This document shows positions 1 to 12,128 of a stretch of DNA of 64,000 nucleotides, piece after piece. The translations under genes were made by a program, and so were the position numbers. The stretch is taken from the NCBI GenBank assembly GCA_003049485.1, contig PYST01000099.1, forward strand, positions 6,071-70,070, given 5' to 3'. The DNA is from Ophioceras dolichostomum. Taxonomy: Eukaryota; Ascomycota; Sordariomycetes; Magnaporthales; Ophioceraceae. Within the stretch, counting starts at the first letter, position 1. Each line of letters begins with the position of its first letter. Under the pieces are notes generated by a model that saw only the letters and a program-made list of their open reading frames with translations, ran no database searches and was not told where the DNA came from.

Positions 1-1881
1 CCCAAAGAGTGATCTATCCACCCCCCCCCCCCCACACGAAGTCCCCATGTCGCCATGAGGACCCCATCGTTTGCGGACGAGCGGTCTTGCTCGATCGAGT
101 AACTCTCAGTGCTCTTTGTCCTGTGTTGTGCTGGGCGGTTTCCTTTTGCGGCGCATAACCCTAAATTTCTCAGTGCTGATTCAGACATCTTTTGGCTCGC
201 TTTCCCGAATGAGGCCGGACGTGTGGTGTGATAACGACGGGGGGGAGAAATTCTTTGCCGGCTGGCTGCCGGGGCCAGCCAAGTCGATAAGATTCAACGT
301 CTCAAAGAGGTTCGATGGCCGAAATACCCTTTGTGTTGGGGAATCCGGAAGTGAAAAAATGCTAAGGTGGTTCGGACATTGGCCTGGATTGAAGCACACC
401 GAAGTTAAACCGAAAGTCAGCAGGAAAGAGCGTGGAAAACATGTCGACATCAGAGCGTCTAGCTAGCGTATAACACACATTCTAGGAAATAGCGTCTCGC
501 ATGATGCATCAACAGACACGTGCAGAACAAAAACAGCAAGCCAGAAGACATCCAGGTCAGATAAAAAAAAAAAAAACTTAAATAAAAAGAAGGCCGTCGA
601 TTCGGTCCCCATCCCCGTACGGAAGTAAATCGTCAAGCTTTCCGATTACAAACCCTTGCTTGTCGAATGTCCGCGAGCCGTTTGAATACCGCTGTGGAGA
701 CAGCACGGCTGGCTGGACTGGAGTCGTCGGTCGACAACAACCTCTGGCCTCTCGAGTGGACAAAACATGTGCGACGTGTTCGCAGGAAACGACGACATTG
801 GATGGAGATGCAGGATTGATCCAGGCTCGACCACGGCTAACCGCCCACGAATTTCCCAACCGGGAAGGACAATCGAGCAAACCCCGGAGGCAAAGCCGTT
901 GAGATCACATCAATGGATTGATCTGATGGCAACTGAACCCGCCGCAAGCCTGGCAGTTGGCCAAGTGCCTCCAACGTATGATGGGTCAAGTACATACACT
1001 CCACGTGTTCCACAAAGCTACGAGAACAAACTCATTCTATTTGCTGGCTCCCGCCAGCCCGGGAATCATAGCTCAAGCTTATCCCGACTTCAGCGGTTTA
1101 GCGTTGGAATGGACTGGATGGAGCCGGTCAGGCTGAACCGCTGAAGGGAGTCGCTGAGGCAGCGTCTTGGCAAGTTTCCAGGTCAAATTCCGGGCTGATT
1201 GACAGAACGTTTCCTGACCTTCCATACGAAACGCATTGCATACTACGTACAATTAATGATTGTTCTTTCGAGATGTACGATTATCGAGATGTGCGGAATA
1301 TGGAATCTGTGTAGGCAGGGTTGTCCCGCGGCAAAGCAAAGCATTTGAGCCAGCGACTGGACATGGCTGGACATAAATGCACTGCACTGCACACCGCCGC
1401 CCACCCGCACCAATTCCCTCCCCTCGTTTGCAACCGCCCTGCCTGATATCACAACGTTACCGTCATCATCGATCGCCACCACACCCTCTCCCCGAAGACT
1501 TGCCCGAACACGATTGAATTGGAAAGGGGGCAGGGACATTATCAGTATCCGCACGAACCGTTCGAACCGTTCGGTACCGCGCATATGAATGGACATACCA
1601 TCATCGGCCCCATCACCCCCGAGGATGATCGAGAATGACACCCTCCGCCAAAACACTAATTCAGCTAGCTCATCGACTCTTGATGATTCGGCTCAGCCCG
1701 CCCCCTGAACACCTCAGATGAAAGAGGGGCAGTTCAAGAGGGGCACATCAAGCTACGTACGGGTGTCTCTGAAGACATTGCATCCTCCGTGTATCTGTAG
1801 GTACCAGTCGAGATATTGGCTCGACTAACCCAGCCACTACAGCCTCTCGAGAGAAGCAGCACGAAATATGTCGTACACGCA

Positions 1882-1882
<1 letters not shown>

Positions 1883-1921
<39 letters not shown>
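1883..1921. repeat. (AC)n microsatellite
   Basis: About 19 uninterrupted AC units, visible directly. Long reading frames crossing it (poly-Thr/His on plus, poly-Cys/Val on minus) are products of the repeat and not genes. Confidence 0.95.
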
Positions 1922-1922
<1 letters not shown>

Positions 1923-3567
1923 TGATAGGACATTCACACACATCTTGGCTTCATGGAGGTCGCAACAGGATTACGGGAGAGGCTAGCGATGTTCAACAAC
2001 GTCGTCGAACACAAACATCACCAAAAGCAGCCAATATTGAACGCAGCCATGCGGCGTCCATCCTTCTCACGAATCCCGCCATTTTGCCCCCCTTCGCCCC
2101 ATTTCCCCTTTCGTATTTTTCATACCGACTGAGCCATTCCCGCTATCGCACGCACACTCACGCATTTTTTTGGGCGCCGACATGCTGTCATCTCAAGCTC
2201 CGGCAGCTCCCATCGCCCCCAATACATCCCATCCATCTGCCCGACCATCCTCTTTTTTCCCCGCCCCCCATTCCATACATCCATCCATCCATCCCTCTCC
2301 CGCTTGTAACCTCCATTTACAACCCAGCAAAGAGGTCGATATATCAGGCAAACTTATCGACGGGTCCGGGCGGCGGCGATACAACCCACATCCAACTGCA
2401 TAACATGTATGTACCATGATTGTAGGTATGTACAGGCCGTTGGGCTGCGAGGCAGCAGTCTGCCTAACTGGGGCGGCTTAGGTAGTATGTAGTAAACATA
2501 GGTGGCAGTCAGTATACGTAGGGTACATGGGGTACTGGTACATCTTGACGAATGCATGTATGCACAGCACTAGAGGTTGTATACATATATTATCTACATG
2601 CCGACAGGCGATGGAAGCATTGCCGGAGCCGTCGTTGCTTTTTTTGTCCACGCAGAAAAGAACAAAAAAAACGCCACACTTTCTTTTTCATTCGTCCCGG
2701 GAAGCCAGCCACTCTAATAATGACCCTTTCAGGCATATCGCCGAGAGTGGTGTCGAATGTCGATGTCGATCCCGACGGACGGCACGAACGCACGACAGAG
2801 CTGGGCCTCGAAAAGCGGCCACTCTTTTGGAGGTGGCACTCGCCCCAGGCCGTCCCCCAGATTCCCAGATCCGCAGACGTCCAGGCCCTCCAGAGCCTCG
2901 CAATATGGGTATGATGGCGACCAACCTGTGCCAGAGGTGCCAGTGCTGCGGAACTCCCATGAAACTGGGTTTGGAGGAGGGGCGCAAACATCAATCTAAG
3001 TGCTACAGTGCCATTCGCATAGAAGCTGGGCTTTGGAGGATGAGGAGACGGAGGAGATATATTTTGATATGTACGGAATACAAAGAGTGAAAACACAGAA
3101 AAGAGGAAGAGTTCCAGAAGCCAGCCAGACTGACGATCTCACTCACATCATGTACAGAACACGCCGTCCCGTGGAGCGTGAGAATGCGTGAGATCATCGG
3201 CCCATGCCCAGCAGTCCATCCCATCCCGTCTTGTCTTGCGAGGTCACGCTGCTGTAAGCGGCACTCGACCTGGTGAGTTTCCCCGTGTGGAGTTGAGGAA
3301 CCCATGCGACCACAAGTACCTGTCTTGGAGATACTCCAGACCAGTATTTTTGCCCACCCCGCGAACAATGGGAACCTCTGAGGGTTGCCAGAGAGAGGTA
3401 CCTTGTGCTTCCCGCCTCTGCCGCTTGCTGTACTGTCAAAGGAAAGAATGGATGAAAAGCGTCACTCACGCCTTGCACTTTTTGCGCCGCCATCGGCCAT
3501 GCTGTACGCATGAGCGTTCGCAGTTTCCGCTCAGAGAGCTTCAATTGGACGGAATGTGAAAAATATC

Positions 3568-3593
3568 GTGGTGTGTGTGTGTGTGTGTGTGTG
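3568..3593. repeat. (GT)n microsatellite
   Basis: About 11 GT units, read directly. Another short CA tract lies near 4590-4615, and a CA-then-CT compound tract at about 9091-9119. Confidence 0.9.
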
Positions 3594-5625
3594 CTGGACA
3601 ACGCGCCGTTTCGTTGATCTGATGAGCCAGCGCAGCCGTGCCCCGCAATAAACTGGAAAAGAACCTACCCCTCTCACTCATCATTCCTTCTTTGCCCCTC
3701 CCATCCCTCCCCTCCTCTCGGCCTGGCATTTCTATGCGAATACATGACCGGCCCGTTCAGCGTGTGTATGTAGGCGTCCTCAGGTAAGACATGTTGCAGC
3801 TCGTCTGCAAGCGATATCAAGAATGAAAGTCGCCGGCCGGCCTCTCCATTCCTCTGCCCTCCACACAATGAGTGGGTGAGTCGACATTAGTGATGGCCGA
3901 CATGGCCGACATGGCCGCCCACACGCATCCACAATTTTTCTCCTTGTTCTCCCCTCTCGGCAGCGGACAGGATCGCCCCGCGTTTTTGTTGTCGCACGCA
4001 AGCGACGATATCAACTGCGACTGTGTGCACATAAGCGAAGGGAACGAGAACCCTTTCATCACATCGCCACCACCAGGCAACATTGCAGCAAGGCCGACTT
4101 TGACAGCAGCGAGCGCACGGTTGCCAGCCGAGCAGTCGGGGCTGAGCTGGGAGGAGATGAGAGAACCGGTGAGTCGGTGCCGGGTTGCACATACATAAGG
4201 GAGGGTTCGGAATCGGATAGTGGCATCTGCCGCCTCCAGAACATTGAGACAAACGTGCGAGAATAGCAAGGCGACGACGGGGCGGGTTGGGAGGTGTTCA
4301 CGGCAGGCAGGAGGACTGGCAAGGCGCACATCGACGCCAGGTGTCCTTCCGCTTCACACTTACACAGCAGCAGCAACGCATGCTTGTGTGTACATGTACG
4401 TAGAGCCATACAACTGGTAGGTACCTACCTACCAGTCCAACATTCATGTGGGAGGCACTCGATTCGGTCGAGTTGAGCTTTTTCTTTCCTTCCGGCATTT
4501 TTCGAGGACCGGAGCCAGGATTAGGGAGGGGAAGAGAAAAACAAAGGAGAGAGAAGAAATATTGGATTCCAGCCTCTCCTTGGTCATGCTCACCCACACC
4601 CACACACACACACGCACTGCAAGAAAGAAGGAAAAAAGAAAAAAACGAAGAAGAAACCAGAGCTCTCGGGGTTCGCTCCAATTGGGCAAATTCCAGAAGT
4701 CGTCGTTGAGAAGATAAATGGGTGTCCTTCTATCAAAACAGCAAAGGAAAACCCCCAAGCGAAGGAACAAGCGCGACGATGGATGGGAGTGCACCCAGAA
4801 GCAACGAAAGCACAACAGATACTACCCGAAAGCGCACGCCACACCACCTGCAATCCTACCTTCACCCCACCACGCCCACCAAGCCCACAGCAGCACGCCC
4901 CCCATCACCCATCACGCACGTTGTGAGAGATCACCTCTCTTCTTTTCCCCTGCTCTCTTTCTCTTCCTCACCCTTTTCCCAACCACCCTGGTCCCTGTCC
5001 AGCGATTTTAGCCTGGAAGGGCCGATTCGGGGGGCAGGGCACCACTTTACCGTCCAATCCTGGCCGTCAATTGGCACCACCAATGACCTAACTAGTTTGG
5101 GTTGGAGCCCCAGCCCAGCCTGCCCCAGCCTGCCTGCCCAGCAGGGAAGGCGCGAAAGCATTGAGAAATGGAGACTTCTCATCAGACGAAAGCAAAATAA
5201 AATCAAAAAATCAAAAAGTTAAGGTCGGCTGTGCTCTTGATGATGACCGACCGATGACTACCATGTACGAAATATCGTGAAGCACAACGGCTGTGCATGT
5301 TCAGCATGTTCAGCAAGTCCAACAAGCAAGCTCAGCATCATCAATATCGAAACCCAGCTGCCCCTTTCCGTTTCCCCCCTCTCCTTTTCTTTCCAGGTGC
5401 CCGATTCCTATATTGACGAAAAGGATTCTGACTGTCTGACACAAGTTCACGACACGACTGGCTGGCTGGCGACCGAGCTACCTACCTGCTTCGTTAAATG
5501 GCAGGCAAGACAGACAGGCTGACCGCGACTCTTCCCCTTTCCGCTGACTTGCTTATTCCACGACGCGTGTGCCCACTGGAGCTGGCTACATACAAGCACA
5601 TACATATCACATTTGCTATCGAGGC

Positions 5626-5672
5626 GGGCAGGCAGGCAGGCAGGCCCGGTAGGCAGGTCAGGCAGGTCGTCC
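5626..5672. repeat. GGCA tetranucleotide-rich tract
   Basis: Consecutive GGCA units followed by degenerate AGGCAGGT units. It belongs to the same family of 4-bp G/T/A-rich motifs scattered through this 12-kb intergenic block. Confidence 0.7.
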
Positions 5673-6527
5673 GGAAGCTGAAGGAGTGGAGGGATGGAAC
5701 GGAGACATGTACGTTGTATGTAGGTCTCGGAGGCTCTGAGAAACGCCCGCCGGTATGTACGTCAGGCAGGTGATAAGGCGGGGAGAAAGGCGGACAGACT
5801 GGCGGGCGAGCGGTAACGAGCAGAAGAGGAAATAATCTGGGCAGGTATTCTTAGCATTGGGCATTGATATACATAACTTGCCATAAACATACATACACAT
5901 GCTGTGATATGCTCTGCCCTCCCGTCCGCCTCCCGCGGCCTGTACTGCGCGACAGTTTTTATCTACATCCACATCCACATCCACACATGGAAGGGGGGTT
6001 TCTGGTGGCCCCAAAGGCGTGATGAGTGAGGGTCAGTGGCTTTTCCGTTATAGGGGGTCTGTAACACCATCCTTCATCACTTATTACCTCCTTGGAAGGA
6101 CCACTCGATATCACACACCGCCCGCTCATCATAGCCCATCACACGGTCATCAAAGTCGCACCAAAGGACAACTCATTCCTCTCCTGTTCTGGTTGTATGT
6201 ACGTACCCGGGAGTCAAGTCGGCCCTGCTGGGAGCTTCCTTTTTTTGGTTGCTTTTTCCATCAGTCAGAATTTGCCAACAAAGCAAGACAAAGGGGTAAA
6301 TAAGGGCGACGGTATAGAAGCAGACACACGCAGGAAAAACGGGGGGGTTAGGGAGAAAAAAAAAAGGAAGCCGCCACACGACGCAACATCCTGCCGCCCC
6401 CCGGTCTTTCAATAAACAAAAGCAAAATATCCCCCCCCCCCCGCCCATCCGCATCCGCCCCGTGATCCACCGTCCGAAGACAAGGAAGACTGAGAGACAC
6501 TGTGAGAGACACACAGGCAAAGAGAGA

Positions 6528-6718
6528 GAGAGACAGAGAAACCGAAGAGGCCCAGCCACCACGATGCAAACCGTTGACGGACGAAAACAGGAAGGAGACC
6601 AGAGAAGAGCAAGCGGTGCCGANGAGAGACAGAGAAACCGAAGAGGCCCAGCCACCACGATGCAAACCGTTGACGGACGAAAACAGGAAGGAGACCAGAG
6701 AAGAGCAAGCGGTGCCGA
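6528..6718. repeat. 95-bp exact direct repeat around a single N (assembly join)
   Basis: Positions 6528-6622 and 6624-6718 are identical over 95 bp and are separated only by one N at 6623. A perfect duplication exactly flanking a one-base ambiguity is what results when two contigs with an unmerged overlap are joined. The true genome probably has one copy. Reading frames spanning it (about 6173-6869, both strands) contain an X and should not be annotated. Confidence 0.85.
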
Positions 6719-9700
6719 GCAGAGGATCGATATTCTACATACATCTTGGCGAGAAGGGAGGGGCGGGCAAGCCACCACCACCACTGCTACCAAGCATCGA
6801 GTAGACGGAGTAGGTAGGTACGACAGTATCAAGCCAAAAAAAAAAACCACAGAGGAGGTAGATAGGTAGATGGCAGAGCTAGCAAGCTACGATGGTCGGT
6901 AGGTAGGTACATTACCTGGCTAGAGTTAGGTGGATGGATGCAGGTGGTCGCGAAGACCAATCCTCCTCTGCTCCCCAAGGTTGCAGTCCGCAAGATGGTC
7001 TTCCGCCACCTACACAGTATCATCATCATCATCCCGCCATTTCCTCCTTCATCCATCATCCCCTCCATCCCTTCCTTGAGCAAAGATGGCCACCTGGCCC
7101 GGCGGCGGGATGGCTGGCTGACTTGCTTGTTTTCCGGACTGACTAGCTACCTACCTACCTAGATGGTTGGTTGGTTGGTTTTGATGGCTCACTCACTCTG
7201 ACTGGGCTTGCCGCCGGCCGAACCGGGCTGGATCATCAAATGGTTGGACTGGACCATCAGTGATGATGGTTCACGAACGGATGGACTGATGAGAGTGTGA
7301 TGGAATCGCATGGATGGGCGGATAGGATGCACCGGAGGCGCCAGAACACCACTCTCCACCACCCATCATCACCCTCGACGGAGACGCTATTGCTGTGATG
7401 CTGCAGAGAAGCATGCTGGCGTCACACTGGCTCACCCACCCCTTTCTGAGAGGATTGGAGAGGTAGGTCACCGGGCATGATAGCACGCAGGCCCCGATGG
7501 AGGGAGCCAGTTGGAGCGGGTGTGCGATGCAAAACAGACTGCAAAGCTACCGTGCTGTACAAACCGGCCGGCCAGCTCTTTTGCTGAGGCCATACCCACC
7601 TGTGCGTGCTGGCTTTCTACACACAGTGCAGCCCATCTTTTTGGAAAGACACGCCGTCCGTTCGGCCTCCAGTCTTGCTTTTGCCTGCCAGGACTGGACT
7701 TGTCGGACATACAGCTCGTGTGCTGGACCTGCTAGGCCTGCTCTTTTGTTAGCTCGACTACGATATGTACTTACCGACTCGGAATCCTCTCGGCCAGTCC
7801 TCTCGGCCACTTCCCTCCCGTGAGCGTGTTTTTGCCAATCGCTTCTTGACTCGCATGCTGCTCGAAGCTCCAGTCCCGTCCAAGTCCATCCAACCAGTCC
7901 GGTCCGCCGAGCCCGTTGGCTCCAGACACGCCAGCATACACACGGAGTACCACCGCCAGCATACGACGTACTATATACAGTCCACATGTTTGCAAGACAG
8001 TCGGTCGGGCATACCAGCCAGCCCACAAACGAAGCTTGCCGAACCAAACCTGTCTGCCCGTCTCGATCTACACCCCTCCCAAAAAGGGCCGTGGATGCCA
8101 CCGTCCTGCACCCCGTCCGCCTCCGGACTAGCACTAGCGTACCATAAGGTCAAGGTTGATGGCTGGACATGCTGGACGCTGGATGCTGGAATGCTGTCAC
8201 CGCCACTCGCGGATCTCTCCTGCCGCGTCGTTGCAGCTGCGACCACGGCGACGAGGGTCGGCGCAGATTAGTGAGGGGAGTCGGGGGAGTCGAGACGGGG
8301 GGCGCGCTAGCAGACAGTCCGTCAACTGAAGAGGAAGGTTCTTGGTTAGATCGAGCTGGTCTGGAGACGCTGATGATCAGTTCTTCGCGGAGGAGCCTTG
8401 ATGCACGTACCTAGTCAGTCGCCACAGGGCGCCATACAACTGCAAAGTACAACGTAACCGTACAGTACATACGAGCATGCTCCGCGGCAGCAAGCCCGCA
8501 CAAAAGAAACGGGGAGAGCCCCTGGAGAGCCCCTGGAGCTACAGTGTAGTAGCCGGGCAGTAGTAACAGTAGATGCTACATACATGGTGGAAGGATCTCT
8601 AGAGGTACTGTCACGTCGTGACCTACATACCATTGTGCAGGATGTACTCCTCTCGGTGGACACTTTTAAGTTTAGACGCCATCATACGACTGCTCATCGG
8701 AGGACTTCACTCGTATGCAAGATCAGATATTTGTTGCGTGCGGGCGAGTCGTCTGCAGGCCGGCGAGGACAACGGTGAGTGAGTGCATCCCGCTAGATCG
8801 ATGTTTACGAGTAGGATTAGGATGATGCCGAGCAAAAATGCACAACCACCGATGACAACGCTGGAAACTTCCAAAAAAAATAGTACACACTTACACCCCT
8901 AACCACGAAGCGTGGGCGGCTGGCGGAGCAGACACTCCCAAACTACGTAGAATCGATACGACTCAAGTGGCAGTCGGTGTTGGCCCCATCAAGCTCTACC
9001 ACTCAGGTAGTTGCAACATGTGCACGATGGAAGACGCTGTACACGTATGGAATACTCCAGGTCAGAGGGATTCGTCTAACGGACTGAGGTACACACACAC
9101 ACTCTCTCTCTCTCTCGCTCAGGGCAGGGGAGGGCCACTCACCAGTCACTAGTCATCACTTGCTCGCCGCCCGCTAGGCCGCCATCATGAGTGGGACTCC
9201 CCTCCTATGACAACAGCAGGGACACGAGTCGTAAGGCGTGGTGCGTCGTTCGTCCGTCGTCCAGACGCAGCCTCTGAACAGACTGGGCAGGAAAGAGAAG
9301 AGCGGGGCACGGATGCCATTCCAGCTGCCGTGGTTGTCTGGTCCACTAACCGCAAGCGATACTGCTACCAGAGACGACATGAGAAAACAATGAAAAGTAA
9401 AGGGGAAAAGGGCCGCTCCAATCGTCCCAAAGACGAAGCTCATCAGGGCCAGCTGTTCGTCAAAAACAGGGAAATCAGGAGAATGGACCGGACGGGTAGG
9501 TACGTAGTACCTACCTAGATGGTGAAGAATAGTGGAGGCAAAAGAAGAGATCAAGAGCCGGAGAAGAAGGGTCCAATGCTCACACAACCTGTTTTTTCTC
9601 TTTTTGTTTTGGGATTCGCGCCTGACCACCGTTCGGTTTAGACAGGGTCGGTTCTGATATCGATATCAATATTATCAGTATCAATATCAATATCACCTTC

Positions 9701-12128
9701 GGTCATTACCTACCTAAAGGTATGGAGTCACGAAAAAAAAAAAGAATACTCTCTTGAAAGAAAGATATAGCCATATCCGGTTAAGTCGAAGTTAAAGTGA
9801 CCAACGGGGGAAAGCAAATAAACGAAAGCAAAGAAAGAAAGAAAGATGGAAAGAACTAGTTCCTTTGCGGGACTAGTTAGGGGGTGTGCGTACAGCACTT
9901 TTCTCACGATGACGCCCAGAGGCAGCCCAGCTCAGCCCAGCCCGTAAGTCGATCTCTCGAAGTCCTGACTCCTGAAGAGTCCCTTACTCATCCGTCGAGG
10001 ACGACGTGGCCTTGTATCACATCTGAAAAAAGGAAAGGGGAGGAGGCTTTGAGGCTCTTCCCGTGTGCACGGGGGCTCTCGCTCGGTCTTGGATCATGGG
10101 GGGTCCGCCCGTTGTCACCCGCCGCGAAGACAAGGAGGTAGGGAGGTGTCTGGTCCTGGCCGGGGACCCTGAGACACACGTCTGAACAGAGAGGGCAACC
10201 AACCAACCAGCAGCGGATGGACGACAGAACAGAACAGCAAGGCTCGAAAGCACTCGTACTCCCCCGTAACCCTGTCCATCACTTCTGTATTTCGGAGAAA
10301 GAAGAGAGTCAGACATGTCACCAAAAAAAAAAAAGAACCTCTCCATTGAACTGTACATGCGATGAGATGGCGATGGAATAGATGGGGTATTCGAAGAGAA
10401 ACGGGCAGCGGCGGCTGCTGGGATACGTGTTGTTACGGCAGCAGCAGCAGCAGCACAAACAGAACCGGTGTCCTCCTCCACACCACGATACGATCTCACA
10501 GCAGCGCACAGCTCACCCTGACCCTATCTGAGGTAGAGACCTACCTTCTTACCTATTTAGGTACCTACCTACCACAGTTGGAAGCTGCCCAGTAAAAAAA
10601 AAAAATACCCGCCGCACAGACATTGTATCTCTCTCCCTTGCCTCCTTTTGCCCTTCCTGAAATGGTGGGCAAAGGGCAAGGCAATGGCGCGTTCATGATC
10701 CATCTTTCCGTCCGACTCGGTTCACAGTGTATGTACATAGTTTCTTCTGCTTCTGTCGTAGTTCGGTCAGGGGTTCGAACAACAATCAGGTTCATCATTC
10801 ATCAAGTTCTGCACACACACAGAGGTAGTAAAGTGGGCGGGCGTGATGCAACAAGAATGCTCGTAATAAATTCCCGAAACCCTTGGCGGCGCCTCACTAG
10901 CAGCCCGTTTTCCGTTTTCACCCCAATGGATCCCACATTCGATCAACGCGCGTGCGTTCGTGGGGTCCTGGTCTGGGTTTTGTTTTTCAACGGTCCATCA
11001 AGCCATCTTCTGATACAGGAGCTTCATCTATAGTGCCGGTTTCTCGTGTTTTTTTTTCCTGCACGTAGTAGAGCTTCAGAAACAACCACAGAACGAATTG
11101 CTTTCCTGAAGAAGGCAGTCGCGTGGGAGGGAGTGGAAAGAAAGCAAAAGATTGCAAGAAAAATGAAGAAAAGAAAGAGAAGAGAAAAAGTGGGATGAAG
11201 TTCAAATTCGGTGTGGTGGCAGCAGGTGGCGCTCCTTACCCGCGCTCCCCGAGAAATTGTTTATATCAGACGTTTTAAGAAGCAATTTGTTGAGCGGGCT
11301 GTTTGTGGATGGGATGGACGAACGGACGGGGAACGGACCGAACCCTCTCTGCTCTATTGCTCTCTCCTCTCTTTTCCTCTGACCCGTTTTCGATCTCCGG
11401 TCGGTCGGCATGAACACTCTGGGAATAAGAAGAATGTGGAAGAAAGCGTATCGCACAGCGAAATTGTCATTTTCTTCGCAGGGATATAATGTCAGCAGCC
11501 TTGTTCATATCGCAGGATGTCTGTATTATTGTTATACCCGGGGTACAGTGTAGGTCCCTATTAGGCGTGCGTGTATCAAGAGAAGCCCTACGACTAGCCC
11601 CCAGGTCACCTAGGTCGGTATCTCAGTGACCTACGTAGAAGATACGCGCGATGGTGTTCCATTCATTTTATTAGTTTTGCGAGCCGCGAGTCGAAAGATA
11701 TAAACGAGATGGTAAACGCCGAGTTTTATTCCGAAAGGACCAAGACCCAGGACCATGACCGAGCCGCTTGCTTGTTGCGACCTGGCTCGGCCGAGATGAG
11801 ACGACCGCGGTTGGCCTCTCCTCGGTACTTGATATCTCCTCCTCCCTGCTTCCGTATCTGCTGCTTCTGATAACATGATTTCGTTATGTCCATTATCTAT
11901 GATGTTCATTGTTTTGTCCCAGATCCTCGTCTGTAAAGGTCATGCGCATGTGCTAACTGTATAGGCTGGTAGGTTTAGGTAGGTAGGTAGGTGGTAGGTG
12001 AGAAAGGTAATGTAGGGTCGTCTAATCGTCATGCATATCTTGAAATTTCTTTTCGTCACCCTCTCGATCGAGCCTCGCGACTCTTCTTTCCCGTTCCCCG
12101 GGTCTCCGTGATACATGAAGTGGGAGGT
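6719..12128. other. Gene-poor intergenic DNA, continued
   Basis: No supportable gene. It contains TAGG/TACC tetranucleotide motifs (6807-6820, 6899-6910, 7144-7162, 9495-9515, 10535-10573, 11966-11992), a three-copy 11-bp tandem near 8513-8541, an ATCAAT-type tract at about 9656-9695, and A-runs. The right end reaches the 3' end of the RBR ligase gene, so the last few hundred bases probably include its 3' UTR. Confidence 0.6.
9495..9515. repeat. Perfect TAGG/TACC hairpin
   Basis: A 9-bp stem (GGTAGGTAC paired with GTACCTACC) around a 3-base loop. It is one of several places where the dispersed TAGG motif meets its own complement; 4414-4436 is a second, imperfect case. Confidence 0.7.

Larger units (their letters stand above)
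1..6512. other. Gene-poor intergenic DNA with simple repeats
   Basis: No ORF here looks like a real protein: the candidates are under 200 residues, low in complexity, often begin at non-ATG codons and show no recognisable domain. The stretch carries a C-run at 19-33, several CA/GT microsatellites, a GGCA-rich patch near 5626-5670, and several pyrimidine-rich runs (for example 2060-2330 and 4920-4990) like those upstream of fungal genes. It may be the control region or long untranslated leader of a gene left of the window; that is inference. A distant multi-exon gene with very short exons cannot be excluded by eye. Confidence 0.6.

Noticed and set aside
1868..2419. 183-codon plus-strand ORF
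   Set aside because: Begins in the (AC)n microsatellite and is otherwise composed of His, Pro, Ser and Thr from pyrimidine-rich DNA.
6173..6850. 225-codon minus-strand ORF
   Set aside because: Crosses the N and the 95-bp duplicate; contains a repeated block from the assembly join.
7547..8134. 195-codon minus-strand ORF
   Set aside because: No domain, many Arg/Trp/Cys in a GC-rich non-coding context, and competing ORFs on both strands.
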